Shown one piece after another: positions 13,174 through 25,560 of a stretch of 64,000 nt of DNA. Under the pieces are notes generated by a model. It had not been told where the DNA came from, ran no database searches, and saw nothing but the letters and a program-made list of their open reading frames with translations. Source of the DNA: Diorhabda sublineata (taxonomy: Eukaryota; Arthropoda; Insecta; Coleoptera; Chrysomelidae). Within the stretch, counting starts at the first letter, position 1. Every line of letters starts with the position of its first letter. The DNA lies in the NCBI RefSeq assembly GCF_026230105.1, contig NC_079474.1, positions 43,290,294 through 43,354,293 of the forward strand, read 5' to 3'. The position numbers and the translations under genes were made by a program.

Positions 13174-14483
13174 TTCTCAGTTCATGTTTCGAGATGGTAA
13201 TGTTTTGGTGACACTACCAGATTTTTCTAGCGAATATACACAATTTCTAAAGCTGAGCTTGGAGTGGATTCTCGCGTGAATGAGTGATACGTTATTTAAA
13301 TTTTTTGACTATTGGAAACACCGATTGTCATTTCCTCCCTGCTACAAATTTTCAGTTGGCGAAAACAGTTCCTAGAAGAGGGTAGAAAATTCTTCTCGGG
13401 AGAAATTAACGAGTTGCCGAGGGGATCAGTTGTCCCTCATCGTTTTTTCATAACTTCAAGTTTGGGGGTATGGGTATATTCCTTATTCCTTATTCACAAA
13501 AGTTGATTCAATCAATCTATTGATATTAGTACAAATATTTCCGATACTCTGATGCATAGAGACATAACAACCTCAAAACATAACATCTTGAATATTGAAT
13601 TAGATCAAGAAGGCCAATAGTTTGAGAATGTCATGAGAATGAATTATTAAATACATTGATTGGTTTCCACTTTTTATTGTATATAAATAATTATTTTAGA
13701 AGTAAATTCCATCAAACTTATTTCGCATATATCTCGATAGACTTATACTACATACGTAAAAATGTTTCGAATTTTTATTTTCAATAAATGATTTGAAAAA
13801 TCAAACTTTCTTTCTACATTATTCTGGTCTCAGTATAAACACTTCAACGAGTTAATTTCTAATTGCAACCAGAATATCAGGTAATAAGTTTGCAATTACA
13901 TACAACTTAAATGAGCATTCTATATAAATATTATCAGCCTGGTATTGAGGCCTGCCGGAACATCTATCAAAGTTCTTCAAACGGATCAGTATTTTTAATG
14001 CGCTTCACGAAAAAACGAAGAATTTTTCTATCATTTGTCACAAAGAAACAAAGTATAAATTTAATAATGACCCAACAATGAATTTACAGAAAAATTGAGA
14101 GGAATTTTATTATTAATGTGTGAAATATCTTCATTTTATGCTATTATTGTCAACTGTGAAATTTTTTCTCGTACTCAAAAGAAAATAGGTCGCATCCAGT
14201 GAAAAACAAAGACATACCTACAAGTGAAATAAATCTCAAACTCATATATACCAAGTATCGAATGTATCAAGCTTCAAAATTATTTGTTTATGCAAAAAAT
14301 ATTCATATCTACTGAAGAATTATAGTGCTCATTATAATTAATTACATTGGCTAAAGTTTCTCATCAAATTATTAGGAACAAAAATAGACCAGACAGTTTG
14401 GAAAGGATTTGAGTAGTTTAATTACCTCGAAATTGAAATCATGTAGTGAGATTACGACTTTACGTACAAACCAACAAGTAAAT
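13174..14483. other. One less A+T-rich patch, otherwise empty
   Basis: 13345-13470 on the plus strand follows an acceptor-like TTTTCAG and reads WRKQFLEEGRKFFSGEINEL, PRGSVVPHRFFITSSLGV. It has no convincing donor and could be conserved non-coding DNA. Confidence 0.25.
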
Positions 14484-14945
14484 GTTACGAACTCATCTCC
14501 GCCCTGGAACCGGTCCTGAATATAGCGGACTTCTAAAATTCGGCGAAGGTGCCGCCTTTAATGAAATGCCAGAAATTCGTTTCATTTTGTTTTTATAAAA
14601 GTTTTTATAGCAAGTGGTTTATTTACAGTTTATTATTCATTTGTTATGATTCTATATTTTTCTAGAATTCCTTAGAAGTCGTTTGGATATATAAGCGGGT
14701 TCGTTTAGCGTAGTTCAGTTCAGTCGATAATAAATAGTCGTATTGAAGAGATCGAAATAGAAAGTAATCGAAGAACTTAAATGAATTACTTAAGTTAGTT
14801 AAGTGATAGTGATACGTAAATTATTATAAGTTAGTAAAGGGTATAGTATTCAAACAAATTAAGAACGTATGAGAAAGTGCCTATTGATTCATCCTGCGAA
14901 TAAAAATCGTATAAAGAGAAAAGAAAAACATTACATAACAAAGAA
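14484..14945 (+). repeat. LTR-like repeat, most complete plus-strand copy
   Basis: It starts TGTTACGAACTCATC and may end TACATAACA, giving an inverted TGTTA/TAACA pair. In order it holds AATTCGGCGAAGGTGC, a TTCTAGAATT box, TATATAAG at 14690 and a TTCAGTTCAGTCG initiator about 30 bases later. That is the layout of an arthropod LTR promoter. No gag, pol or second LTR is nearby, so it is probably a solo LTR or a TRIM-type element. Confidence 0.62.
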
Positions 14946-17269
14946 CAGTGGAGAAAGGAATGTGAAATTAATTATTCTGTGAGTAGTTGCATTCATTTTT
15001 ATTCTTTTCATACATTTTGCAGCAGATTCTATACGGAATTTGTTTCCAGTGCGATTTGGATTTGTGATAATATAAGATTGTATTTGTCGATGTTTCTGTT
15101 TGTGACAATGATATAATCCCTGATTTTCTGGAAAGTCAAAATTCCTAAGTAAGCCCCTGGAAATCTATCGCTATTTTCCCGTTATCATTTCTTGAGAGTC
15201 TAGATCTTAAGTCAGAAACCGATTGGAAAGGTAATAAAATTAATCACAATTGGAAATAAATGTAGGTAAAGCCGGGGAAAATCAGATGGAATTTAATTGC
15301 TGGAAGTAATTCTGCCTCATCTCATTTCCTTCGCGGAGATTCATACACTAGAGATTGGGAGTACTAATTCCTGTCCCGAAAAAATCAGTATCGTTATAAC
15401 GACCTAAATACGAGAACAGGATTTTGAAATATATAAAACACGAGCTTTTCTGGATTACGTGTGCCCGACACGATAAACCCGAGCTCACAGATGGAAATAA
15501 AATTATGGCAAAAATTTATATAATTCATAAGTTTCACGACCGTAATGGATACGACTTCATGGTCGATCTGGGGAGTCGGGGATGTCATTAAATAATATGA
15601 GAGAATAATACAACAGAATAATAGTTATTTATGTATCAAAGTACTAAAGTCATAGTTAACGAGGCATTTAGTCGAGGCAACTAATACTTATTTTTTTTTT
15701 TCGAAATTTCCCAGATCCAAAAATAGGTGCGAAAATATTCAAAATTGAGGCGTGCAGAATAGGTTATGAATGTCGTGTTCAGTTACACGGCTGAATATTA
15801 TGATTATTTTTCATGTTTTATCTACATACTAACACATAATATACAGTGTGCAACGTTAATAAATTCATGAGGGCGTGTTGAGAGAAACGCTTGAACAAAA
15901 CGTTTTGTTTTCTTGAATGCGCATTAAGAAAAAAATTATACAGAATGTGTCATGTGACAGTGACCAATACTAACTTCCTTATATTGAATGCAACGTCTTT
16001 TATATTATTTATTTGTTTGATTTTTCAGAAAATACTAGACGTAATTAATGCACAATGTCCTATGCCTAACTTAATTCAACTGTTTAGAAAACATTGAGTG
16101 TTTTCAGATTTACTATTTATTACATTAAAATAAGTAAATTATGTGTTTGAATAAATTTGTGTAGCAAAATTAAATACCAAAGTGTACTATTTTTAATATA
16201 TTTTTTCGAACTTCCAAATACATATGTATTCATCATCGAAGAACAAAATAAGGAAAAAATATTTTCGGCAATATAAAAAACAATTTTTCTATCATGGGAG
16301 AATTTTTTTCAATTTAATGAACTTTTTTCATACTTTACCAAGCTCTCGAACTACTTTGCATCCGTTTTCAAGGCTGTAATGAATACCAAAAAAACTGGTT
16401 CAAGAATAATAATTTTCTATATTGTTAAGATTTACTTGTATATTAAGATTATAAGACGAATTTTCTTTTAAACTACATTATCTTTGTAACAGTTCTGAAA
16501 TTTGGTTTCGGAATGAAAACATTTTTCCTTTTGAGGAGTTTTATAAAAAATGGTCTTGTTGGTTGTTGTTGCCAATTTATTTTGAGTTGATTTTTAACTC
16601 GTATACAGGGGTTAATCAGAATTTAATATAAAGGAGTGGGGGTGTGATGAAACGTGGCTTCTTTTTTTTTATTCAACTATTGAAGATTTGACTTGGAGAA
16701 ATGAAAGACTTCCCCTATTATTGGAAAACTGGGTTTAGTATTGCAAAAAATTGTTTCTCGTGATTTTGTTTTTTAACTAATCAGTCGTGAATAATCACCA
16801 GAAGAATTAATTTTTCCTTAGTTATCACATCTCAAATATATAGCAATCATCAATTAATTCACTTGTAATATACATTCTACTTAAATTATTTAGATCTTTT
16901 TTATCATTTATAGCTTTTTAGTTCTTATAAATGTGAACCGTTTCTCAAAATTCTCTTTTTCCTCTATCAGATTCCGTTCCAAGAATTTTTGAATCTTGAT
17001 AATTGTATTTGTTGTTTTGATATTACGTGGTTCGTTAATACAGTCTTATTTTTTATTGTATTGATGACCTTTTAATCCATTTTCTAAAGTCACAATCAGT
17101 ACTAATTCATGATATAGATTATTATAAATAATATAATGTAGATTGTCAATGTGAATATCATATTTTGATAAAGACTAAAAGAAGTCGAAACGTCAAATTT
17201 TCATCAGTCTTTAGAAAATATTAAATGAAAGTAATTTTAAACCCAATGAGACCTAAAATCAAAAACATA
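14946..17269. other. No feature seen
   Basis: 15300-15590 is less A+T-rich but shows no coding frame that I trust. Confidence 0.45.
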
Positions 17270-18580
17270 AAAACATTTAGAAGCGTCTATAACTTCATCC
17301 AACAACTTTCTTGGTCTGCCTCTCTTTTTTATTTGTTTATACCAATTTTCGCTTTTCATATTCTTCCGTTGTAAGTGTTCCCAACAGGGTAATTGCCTTT
17401 CCTCAACCTAGTCCAATGTAGGTTGCATATTTAAGTCTTTTAGTATATGTATGTTTTTATTTTTTTCATATTTTTTTTTGTCAATCCTTCTATTCATTTC
17501 AAATATTTCTGTAGTCTGAATTTTTTAATAGTTCTATCAATCCTCAAGATTCACAATCATATGTTAGAATTGGTCTGTATATTGTTTTGAATAATCCTAG
17601 TTTGGTGTTCCTGGATATTTATTTTTTATTTATAAATTAAGTGTTAATGATAAATCTAATTCATTAGATTTTGCAATTCTGTTATTTATCTTATATGTGC
17701 ACCTTATATCCGGCTTTCGTCTATAATTGTTTCCAGTTATTAGTTATGTTCAACTTATCCCAGTGTTTCTGTATCGATTCTTATATTTATCTTGGTCTCT
17801 CCTTTCTCAACATTTTTTCCTCGCATATTTCTCAAATTAAAACTTAATTGGACTTAAGCTTCACCCTTGTCTTAATCTTAATCGAAAGTAAGATATACGT
17901 ATAAATTCATACGTTCAAAAACTGCTTAAATAAATAAGAAGAACATCATAATAGTGAGAGGTGAAATTTTTGAATGGCTGCAATAAATTCTATAAATATA
18001 GATGGATTTCAACAAAAGATTTCATGGTAATCAAATCAGTGTCGTGTTCTCAGTGACTTATTCTATTTTACAAAATTCCATAAAGTTATTTTTGAATCAT
18101 GAGTGTGTTTCCCATATCTTTATTCACACCTCAACAGCATTTTTCAAAAATAGTTACTCAATTAATTCCTTTAAACTCAGCATATAACTATTTTTCATAC
18201 AGATTTGTCTGTATGAAACAACTACTATATCAGAAACTGATTCATATGTCACTGTCTCAGAGCTGCAGTTCATTTTCTGTATTCTGCATATAAATATTTC
18301 CTTTTCTTCATCTTTTTTTTCTCACATGCTCCTTCCATACCTCCGTAAGTCTTACTGAGATTTGTTTGTAAAATTTATGTTTACCGATTTCGATTCACTT
18401 TTGGGTGAATTCGTTGAATTGATTTGTAGCTCCTTGTAATCCTTGTGTAACTTCCACATTTTCTCCTAACAAAAGGAGAGCAATATGATCTGCAAATGTG
18501 CCGTACTGGTGTATGATAGTCGCCTTTCGAATTTTTAGAATCCAACAAATGGTAGGGTTCATTAATTGTGACACCACTAT
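17270..18580 (-). pseudogene. Non-LTR reverse transcriptase relic, palm to C-terminus
   Basis: Pieces on the minus strand lie in family order. IIHQYGTFADHIALLLLGEN carries the YADD-box equivalent with D changed to H, then NQFNEFTQK. Near 17640-17850 are KININ..., INNRIAKSNELDLSLTLNL and a stretch of K and N. At 17440-17600 are LFKTIYRPILTYDCES (the usual 'LYK.ILRPILTYGCESW') and a K-rich helix. At 17280-17400 are a 'RQLPCWEHLQR' type region and QTKKVVG, the usual 'RRK.GRP' end. Stops and shifts are frequent, so this is long dead. Two small ORFs at 18002-18293 on the opposite strand are chance frames. Confidence 0.6.
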
Positions 18581-18639
18581 TTCGTGAACATCGAAGTTTG
18601 TTATTACGAAGCCTGTGAAAATTTAGTGATTGGCTGAAT

Positions 18640-18965
18640 GAATTTTGATAATAAACGTTCAGTTTATTCTAGTTTATGCAAAAATGAAAATCACCCGTGA
18701 AGGACTGACCCAACAGCAATGCTTCGTGCAGCTTTTTGTCATAAAGCACCATCAGAGAAGACTGTTGATTTGGGAAACTTCATCATGGTCGTGCGATACT
18801 GTGCACAATATGATTAGAGAAGACTAGCATGTAACAGATAGATGGAGGCATCTCTAAGAATAAGCAAGCTAGTGTACAATCAATTTTGAATGGACATTTT
18901 GGTGTGAGAACGATATATTTTCGAGATGAATACCAGCTCCCATCGAATTAAGGTTTTATTGCCCT
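18640..18965 (+). pseudogene. Mariner-like transposase N-terminal relic
   Basis: In shifting plus-strand frames the translation gives KITREGLTQQQCF, then AAFCHKAPSEKTVDLGNFIM (the usual 'FGDKAPSKTTVYNWF' segment), MIRED, and after another shift MEASLRISK and a stretch close to SVQSILNGHFGVRT (the usual 'ISHERVHKILHEHLGVRK'). These are the two helix-turn-helix parts of mariner transposases in the right order. No catalytic domain follows. Confidence 0.5.
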
Positions 18966-20084
18966 AGCCACAGGATTCATCTTCTAGTGAGTTTTTCTTA
19001 TCCCTCACTGGGAAAAAAATGATACGCAGATAGCTATTTTCATCAGCTCATGAAGCTTTTCAAGTTTTTTAAAACCATGCTTCTATTATATTAGCTCAAG
19101 CGTGGGAAAAATATTTTACTAATTCTTTCTTATCACTACGATGATTTTTCAAAATTAACTAACTACACTACATAAACTTATTTATATACCACAAATAGAA
19201 TTCTACAAAGTTCTAGAACAAAAAGAAACACAAGAAATAAATAAATAGACTTTCCTATTTATAATTTAAGAGAAATACTTCTGTAATAAAAAGTCCACCG
19301 TTTATAAAAAAGATTTAAAGATTTAAGCATCGCGCGAATTCGCCGAATTTTAAAATATTGTTTATATAATCAATGGCAATCTTTTAATAACGAACCAAAT
19401 GACTCCACTAATTCAAATATTGATAGAAGTCATACGACAAATGTCTGTTGCCTTTTCACCTAATTCCAAAAATCACGGACTTATTAGTCGTCCTCGTTCC
19501 AATTTATGTCATTGTTAACCTTTTAATTCATTATATCCGTATCGGAGCTCGTAATTATTATAGAGCCATCGGAATTATCAGATTATACAGAAAATTGAAG
19601 TAATTAAAATTAATTCGAAACAGTCTACCTCTAATATTGTTCACGTAATAAGCTCTTTGTTATAATAAGCAGTCGGTTTTAACGGTCTAAAGATAAATGG
19701 TAGGTGGAAACAACCGGAAAATGTAAACCAAGATACTTGGAAAATTCCCCGATGGATTCTCAAGAGTTAAAACCGTTGTTGTAAGAAAAAGAATAACTAC
19801 TGAAATAAGATCTCATTCGAGTGAATTATTTGAACTTAAGTAGACTCTTAGACATATATAAATTTTAACACAAGTAACAGTGACACAATATGCCATTATA
19901 ACTAAGTAAATGCTAATTTTTATATTAACTAACATTTTGGAATAGAGAATGAAGAATCCTTTCGAATATGTACATAATAAACCCATACTTCTTATTAAGA
20001 AAATTGTACCTGTCACAAATAAAGATCATATTTTCATTTTGAAAGATATTGGAAAGTTGTATACAATGTGAAGAAATGTGCATC
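18966..20084. other. Only the truncated LTR-like copy at 19150
   Basis: 19490-19640 has a mixed composition but no readable product. Confidence 0.4.
19150..19385 (-). repeat. 3'-truncated LTR-like repeat copy, minus strand
   Basis: Read on the minus strand: AAAATTCGGCGAATTCGCGC, GGTGGACTTTTTATTACAG, AGGAAAGTCTATTTATTT, GTTCTAGAACTTTGTAG, TGGTATATAAATAAGTTTA. It stops just after the TATA region. Confidence 0.62.
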
Positions 20085-20490
20085 CACCATGTGCTTTGGT
20101 ATGGAAAACGTTTAGAGCGGCCTCTAAAACGTCTCACAGGCTCAGCGATAGCATATCAATAGATCTACGGATCTGCTTTTGAGTACTTCTATAATGAAAA
20201 GAAGATTGAGAGAATGTGACCTTTTTGGAAAGATGGCAATGCGAGAACTTCTTTTAAGAAGTGAAAATCAAATTAAGATGTTGCAATGAGCTAAACAATA
20301 TAAAAATTGTACTCATAAAGAGTGGAACTGAGATTTATGGAATGATGTGTAAACTCATCGAAGGTCCGGTGATGGTTTGAGAATGGTTTGTAGAAAGGGC
20401 GGCGGGAGTTCTGGTAAAAATTGGTAAGATTTTGAAGAAAGAAGACTTTAAAAAAAATAAAGGAAAATGTTGTACGTTCTAGTCAGTCCT
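20085..20490 (+). pseudogene. Tc1-like transposase relic
   Basis: Plus-strand pieces in order are a linker SGRPLKRLTGSAI, then MKRRLRECDLFGKMAMRELL, LRSENQIKMLQ and AKQYKNCTHKEWN (the usual 'VRRRL...GL.GR..A.KPLL...N...RL.WAK.H..WT...W'), LWNDV in place of LWSDE, and KGGGSSGKNW in place of the HGGGSVMVWG block. Near 20430-20475 a KKED..K.N segment agrees with the region before the third catalytic residue. Stops and frameshifts make it inactive. Confidence 0.6.
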
Positions 20491-20734
20491 TGATAATTTT
20501 GGAGCTATAGCTACATTTGTATTGGAGTTAATATATTAAGATGGCTATTGATGTAACAATAGCGACTTTGTCGTTTCAATAAACTACTTATATAAATGTT
20601 TATTGAGAAATTGATATTTTGATAATATTAATAATTTATATCCTAACCGAAACAAATAAAAAAATCAACTATGAGAACACTGAGAACGTCAAAGAACCAT
20701 CCAAAACAAATAATTGAAAAACTAAATTCAATGA

Positions 20735-21785
20735 AACAAGGTGCCGACACATTTTAAGGGGGCGGAAGGGGGTCGATTAAGGGTGACATTGTGTGACAAG
20801 GGGGTGGGAGTAGTCCTAAATTTTGTGCCGTCACATTTCACAATCAGTTATAATATAAATGTCCAAACACGAACTTTAAACTATTATTTTACGAAAACCT
20901 TAAAAACGTATACAACTATATCTGTGTACTATACTTCTTCTACGTCCATTCATTTTATTCCATTCAATAAAAAACATGCTAGTTTAGAAAACGTGTCCTA
21001 TTTTTAAAGAAATTGCATAATGTGCTGCCTACATTTAGGGGCATCACTCACTAGTGGTAAAAGTTTGTATGTTTTTTTAATTAACTAAATTTGTGAAATA
21101 AAGTCTTGTAATTTAATTAAACCAAGAAGTTCAAGTTTTCTGATGCCGCCAAACGCATTGGACTTTGTAGTAATTTCATTGTTTATCTTTCATTCGACCA
21201 CTAACTTTGGCGGATGAAACAACGTCGCCCTTAGTTCTGCTAATTTAGGTAATTTTACTTTATTTTGCATCATACAAAATCACCAACATAAGAGGTAATA
21301 ACAAGTTCTACCTATCGCGAAGTTTCATCCTCAAAGAATTGCTGTTAGACGCGCCAGAAACTTTTTTTGTGTGGATTATGACGATGATGCTGATGATGTG
21401 AAATATGTTGACACAACTAATGTCGCTGACATTAAGCAACTCAAAAAAAAACGAAGTAGATGCTACGTCAGTTATAAGTAATTTGAAGGAGTGGATTCAA
21501 ATTCCATGGACTTGAGATTATTAAGTTCATTCAGTTTTAATCAATATGATTCTATTAATATTTTTTGTTTCGTCAATTCTTCTAAATAATATAATTAATC
21601 TTTTTTGTGTTGTTAATTGTTTAATTTGATGTTAATTTTATCGAAAAATAATTTAAATTATAGATAAAACTGATTTCGAAACATAATTTTCAAAATATGT
21701 GACGTTACACTAGGGAGGGGGGAATCTCACAAAGGTGACCAGCTGTGACAAGACGTAGTGGATGATCCCCAAATGGTTAAATGTT
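20735..21785 (+). repeat. Segment bounded by two G-rich direct repeats
   Basis: 20741-20850 and 21700-21780 share a style and words: GTGAC, TGTGACAAG, and G-runs such as AAGGGGGTGGGAG and AGGGAGGGGGGAAT. The second ends GTAGTGGATGATCCCC. Similar 'TGTGACAAGGGGG...GTGACGTA.T..ATGGA' words are, from memory, found in arthropod transposon tails. Between them, near 21360-21480, the plus strand reads VDYDDDADDVKYVDTTNVAD and IKQLKKKRSR, which I cannot identify. Confidence 0.35.
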
Positions 21786-21967
21786 AAAAAAGACAATCAG
21801 CACTTGAGTACTCGAGAATTATCCAGAAAAGTTGATATTTCGCAAGGTAATTTTACAAGATAATGAATTTTATCTATAAAAATCAATGTTGGTTTAAAAG
21901 CTGTCAAAACACGATTTTGATAGACGTAAAGAATATGAAAGAAACGATCAATAGTTATTTTCCTAAC

Positions 21968-22072
21968 AAGTGCGGAAAGTGATACTTTGCCGCACGCGAC
22001 TGCAGTTTTCCCGAACGACGCGGAGCGGAGTTCGGGCAAGCGGTCAAGTGCGGAAAGACACTTTACGCATTA
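21968..22072. repeat. GC-rich cluster of three imperfect hairpins
   Basis: First hairpin: GTGCGGAAAGT, GAT, ACTTTGCCGCAC (21970-21995, one bulged base). Second: CCCGAAC and GTTCGGG around GACGCGGAGCGGA (about 22010-22036). Third: TGCGGAAAG, ACA, CTTTACGCA (22049-22069, one mismatch). The first and third share TGCGGAAAG. The cluster lies about 110 bp beyond the stop of the Crypton-like frame, so it may be the element's 3' end. Confidence 0.7.
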
Positions 22073-22184
22073 ATTAGGAACATTATTTTTTCTACCACCG
22101 TATATACAAAAAAGTATACCAACCCATTTTTCTAAAATTATTTTATTCCAACAAACATAATAATATACAAAACTTTGACTAAAA

Positions 22185-22418
22185 ACTACTAATTATTATA
22201 AATATTAATATTGAAAGCACAATTTGTTGTATTCTGTAGACTAGTAAGAATTGCCGGTCCAGTGAAGTTATTTGGTTTCAACTGGAAGGTAGATGACGTC
22301 GATGAGGATGGTAACAGCTCAGAATTAGTTTCATTTGCAGCCTTCAAAATGCCTTCGGGAAGTTCTTCGTCGGATGAATCAATTAATATTATTGTATCGG
22401 ATTCGGTTTAATGTGGTT
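22185..22418 (-). pseudogene. Possible C-terminus of a Crypton-like (tyrosine recombinase) element
   Basis: An open minus-strand frame of about 75 codons without a start reads TESDTIILIDSSDEELPEGI, LKAANETNSELLPSSSTSST, FQLKPNNFTGPAILTSLQNT and TNCAFNINIYNN, then stop. The acidic serine tract SSDEE and the ending N-C-x-F-N-I-N-I-Y resemble, from memory, the tails of Crypton-type proteins. The catalytic domain would lie at higher coordinates but is not visible. A plus-strand frame over the same bases (22211-22411) has a less protein-like composition and is probably the shadow. Confidence 0.35.
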
Positions 22419-24079
22419 TAATTTAGAAGAAGATTGCACTTATTCGGTCACTTCCAAGACGTTTTGAACAACTTTGACGTTTTAGTAACAATTACTTGGT
22501 TACATAAAAAATATCTGTATTATTTTATTTTCATTTTCAAAAAATTAAAAATGCTACAAAAAGCTGGAAAAGGTTTAAATTTTATTTGACGCACTATTTC
22601 GTAAATATTTATTAACCTGTGGTAACAATAGTTATAACCTCCGAAGTAAACAACTATCTAATAAGGTCAAAATTTGCATATTTTTACTGTGATACTAAAA
22701 TGCACGGTCGTAGAAAAAATATATTTTCTGATGAGGTGATTTCCTCTATTATTGAAAATTATTTTAGGTACTGGTTACGTCAAAAGTCTACTACAAAGAA
22801 TGATTCTCACATCTTATTTTCACAAGTCCACGAAAGCCTAATGTTTGTGCTAGAATAATAGCTTACAAAATATTTGATTCAAATTGAAATAGTCAGGTAT
22901 ATTTTATTCGAATTCATTGATTTTAATCAATTGATTTTCAGTTTAGAAATATCAGTATCTCAAAAGACAATATATAGTTGAAGATGCACCCCACTGTGAG
23001 CTTGATGGAAGGCAATAACTAGATTACGTATTTTCCAGGATATAGACTAAAACGGGTGGTTTCGTCAAAGTTATCACGTAATTACTAGATGAATCTTTGA
23101 GATAATTTTCTGTGAAGTCATTCAGAAAACCTGCCGATACTCAGGAATTGAAAGATATGATTATCACAGAGATAGGTAAAATCTAGTAGTTCACAAAATT
23201 TATTGGAAAATCTTATGAATTATTTAACGTTTGTATTCAAGCACAATACACCTGACGTAACCGCAGATTTCATACGGCGTAATTTGGAAAAATCGTATAC
23301 TGCAATAGTAATACCATCAACTTTTTTCACTTATTTACTGTGATTATATTCATTCAACTTAGATAATTCAATCAAAAACATTCTAATGTATTATTCTAGC
23401 TGCCATTTCACTCCTAAATCATAATTATTAAGTATAAGAAGCATACGAAGAATATTAAGAGATGAAATCATTTATTAGAATCTTTCATTACCAATTATTA
23501 TAGCGAGATGGATTAGTTCCGCTCTACTCATAATTCATTTAATACTATATTATCTTCTTCACAGTATGTCTTCAGTATAACAAGAAATCTCCTAATTGGA
23601 ATTATTTTGCATACGTTCGAGCAACATCGATAAACAAAGTACTTACCTTGCAAATTCACTAATAAAACTTATTTCTCGTCCACTATTTTTCCAACAGCCA
23701 TTATTTTGTCCATTCAGTAAGTTGTCCAGCATCCATTCAGGGGTCTGGTTCAAGACTTGCTTGAATGTGTATACCAATAAACGCACTGCACCTTTCACTA
23801 AATGTCTATCTACTTTGATCGAAAGTGGTTTAACACTAAGTAATCCGGGTGGGAGTTCATCCTACAACAAAAAAATTATATGCATGGTTTTTGATGATTA
23901 TAAGATTCATGCTCGAATTAACCAGAGAAATTATGAAATGATCACAGCTTAGCGATGTGGTTGATAATTTCGGTTTCTCGGTGGGTCCCACAATATGTTT
24001 CTGAATAGTTTCCTTTTGGAGTTTTTTCAACATTCAATTACGTTTTAAAATGATTCATTACACAATTCGGTCCGTATTC
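22419..24079. other. No feature seen
   Basis: The frames at 22619-22858 and 23596-23952 (118 codons) show no family pattern. Confidence 0.45.
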
Positions 24080-25560
24080 TTAAATTGACGATTTACGGTT
24101 TGAAAATGTTATCCTACTCAAGCAACCCCTTGAAAATAAAGGGGGTCGTGTACCACCTTGTTTGAAATGGATTTTAGTACTCTTATTAAATGTTCAAAAT
24201 GACCACCATTTATTTCTTGACAATAACCGAAGCGATTTTGGAATTTTCGTACAATATTTTGTTAATTTCTTCCGTTATCCTTACTTTGAAATCAGCAATA
24301 TTGTCTGGTTTATTAAAATATTTTCGGATCTGTTCTGCTATTAAAATATTAGTCAAAAAGCGAAATAAACAATTGATATGAATCTGGTAGACTGCTGTCA
24401 TTTAGGTAATTAATATGAAGAATATATATTTTAATTATGGTTGGTTGTGGTAATGAAACAAGAGTTCAAAAGGAGGTTGGTGAAATTTTTAATAATAAAT
24501 ACCCTGGTCAACTCGTTTCGCAGTCTACAGTTAGCAGAATTGAAAGTAAGTTTCGTGAAACTGGACATGTGAAAAATATTGAAGAACCAGGTAGAAATGT
24601 TCAATTTACTGATGAAACAAAGTAGATATACTTCTAGAGATTTAACAAAATCCGCATAAGACAACTCGAGAACTTGCCACCGATACCTAATCACAAAATT
24701 CAGTTGGTTCAAGAGTTAAATAAAGATGATCCTGTTAGAAGGCAAAAATTATGTAAATTCATTATGGATAGAATGAATACAGATTTGCAATTCATAAACA
24801 AAATAATGTTTTCTGATGAAGGGAAGTTCCATCAACAAACAGAGATGTAGATATTGGATCAGAGAAAATCCTCACTGGATGTGTGAGGCTCACACTCAAT
24901 AACCTAAAAAAGTGAAGATTTGGAATGGTTCCATTAACAACGGCCTTATTTTTTGAGGGCAATTAATGGCGAGCTTCATCTAGATTTTTCTATTAACTTC
25001 TTAGTGGCTACATTACAAAGACTTTCTCCTGATGTTAATCATCCAAATGAGATACATCGATCTATTTACAATATACAACACGGAGCTCCACCATATTTTG
25101 CACGTTTAGTTAGTAATTATTTAAACGAAGTTTTCAATAGTTGAATTTGAATACGCGGAACGATCGAATGGCCGAATAGATTCCCCAATTTGACACCTCT
25201 CGTTTAATTCTTATTTGGTTATTTGAAATCTTAAGTATATTTCAATGGATCAGACAATATTGCTGATTCAAAAGTTGAGATAACAGAGGAAATTAACAAA
25301 ATAACCTCTGAGGTCATACAAAATGTTATACGAAAATTCCAAAATCGCCTCGGTTATTGTCTAGAAGTGAATGGTAGTCATTTTGAACATTTTACGTAAA
25401 GTTTTGTGATAGAGACATTATCAAAATTATACATCTTAAAAATTAATTTTCTGAGTTATGATTGCACCAATTTGGTGAGCAGAAGACTTAAATTTCTTTC
25501 CAAAAATGTGCCACACGACCCCTTTTTTCCAAATTTTCGAGGGGGTGTTTATAATTCAGA
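24080..25560 (+). mobile_element. DDE transposon relic with its 3' coding end repeated in inverse at the 5' end
   Basis: The plus strand from 24437 carries a decayed transposase. The segment at 24165-24345 is the reverse complement, with changes, of 25230-25395: minus-strand PDNIADFKVRITEEINKILY matches plus-strand SDNIADSKVEITEEINKITS. Further out, GGGGGTCGTGTACCACC near 24140 pairs with GCCACACGACCCC near 25510. The element therefore has inverted ends of about 300 bp that include the end of the coding region. Confidence 0.72.
24437..25399 (+). pseudogene. Decayed DDE transposase (helix-turn-helix plus DDE type of insect genomes)
   Basis: Pieces appear in the right order on one strand. The helix-turn-helix is VQKEVGEIFNNKYPGQLVSQ, then STVSRIESKFRETGHVKNIE. 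The linker is QLVQELNKDDPVRRQKLCKF, IMDRMNTDLQFINKIMF. The first acidic catalytic site is FSDEGKFHQQ. Next come YNIQHGAPPYFARLVSNYLN (the usual 'QDGAPPHFA' segment), RGTIEWPNRFPNLTPLV (the usual 'WPPRSPDLTPLDFF' segment, with its key aspartate replaced by N) and a C-terminus YCLEVNGSHFEHF. Several frameshifts and stops, and a lost second half of the catalytic domain between 24860 and 25020, make it inactive. Known relatives move by cut and paste and are close to Tc1/mariner. Confidence 0.75.

Noticed and set aside
23596..23952. 118-codon plus-strand frame
   Set aside because: No recognisable motif, ordinary A+T-rich composition and no splice signals that would support an exon.
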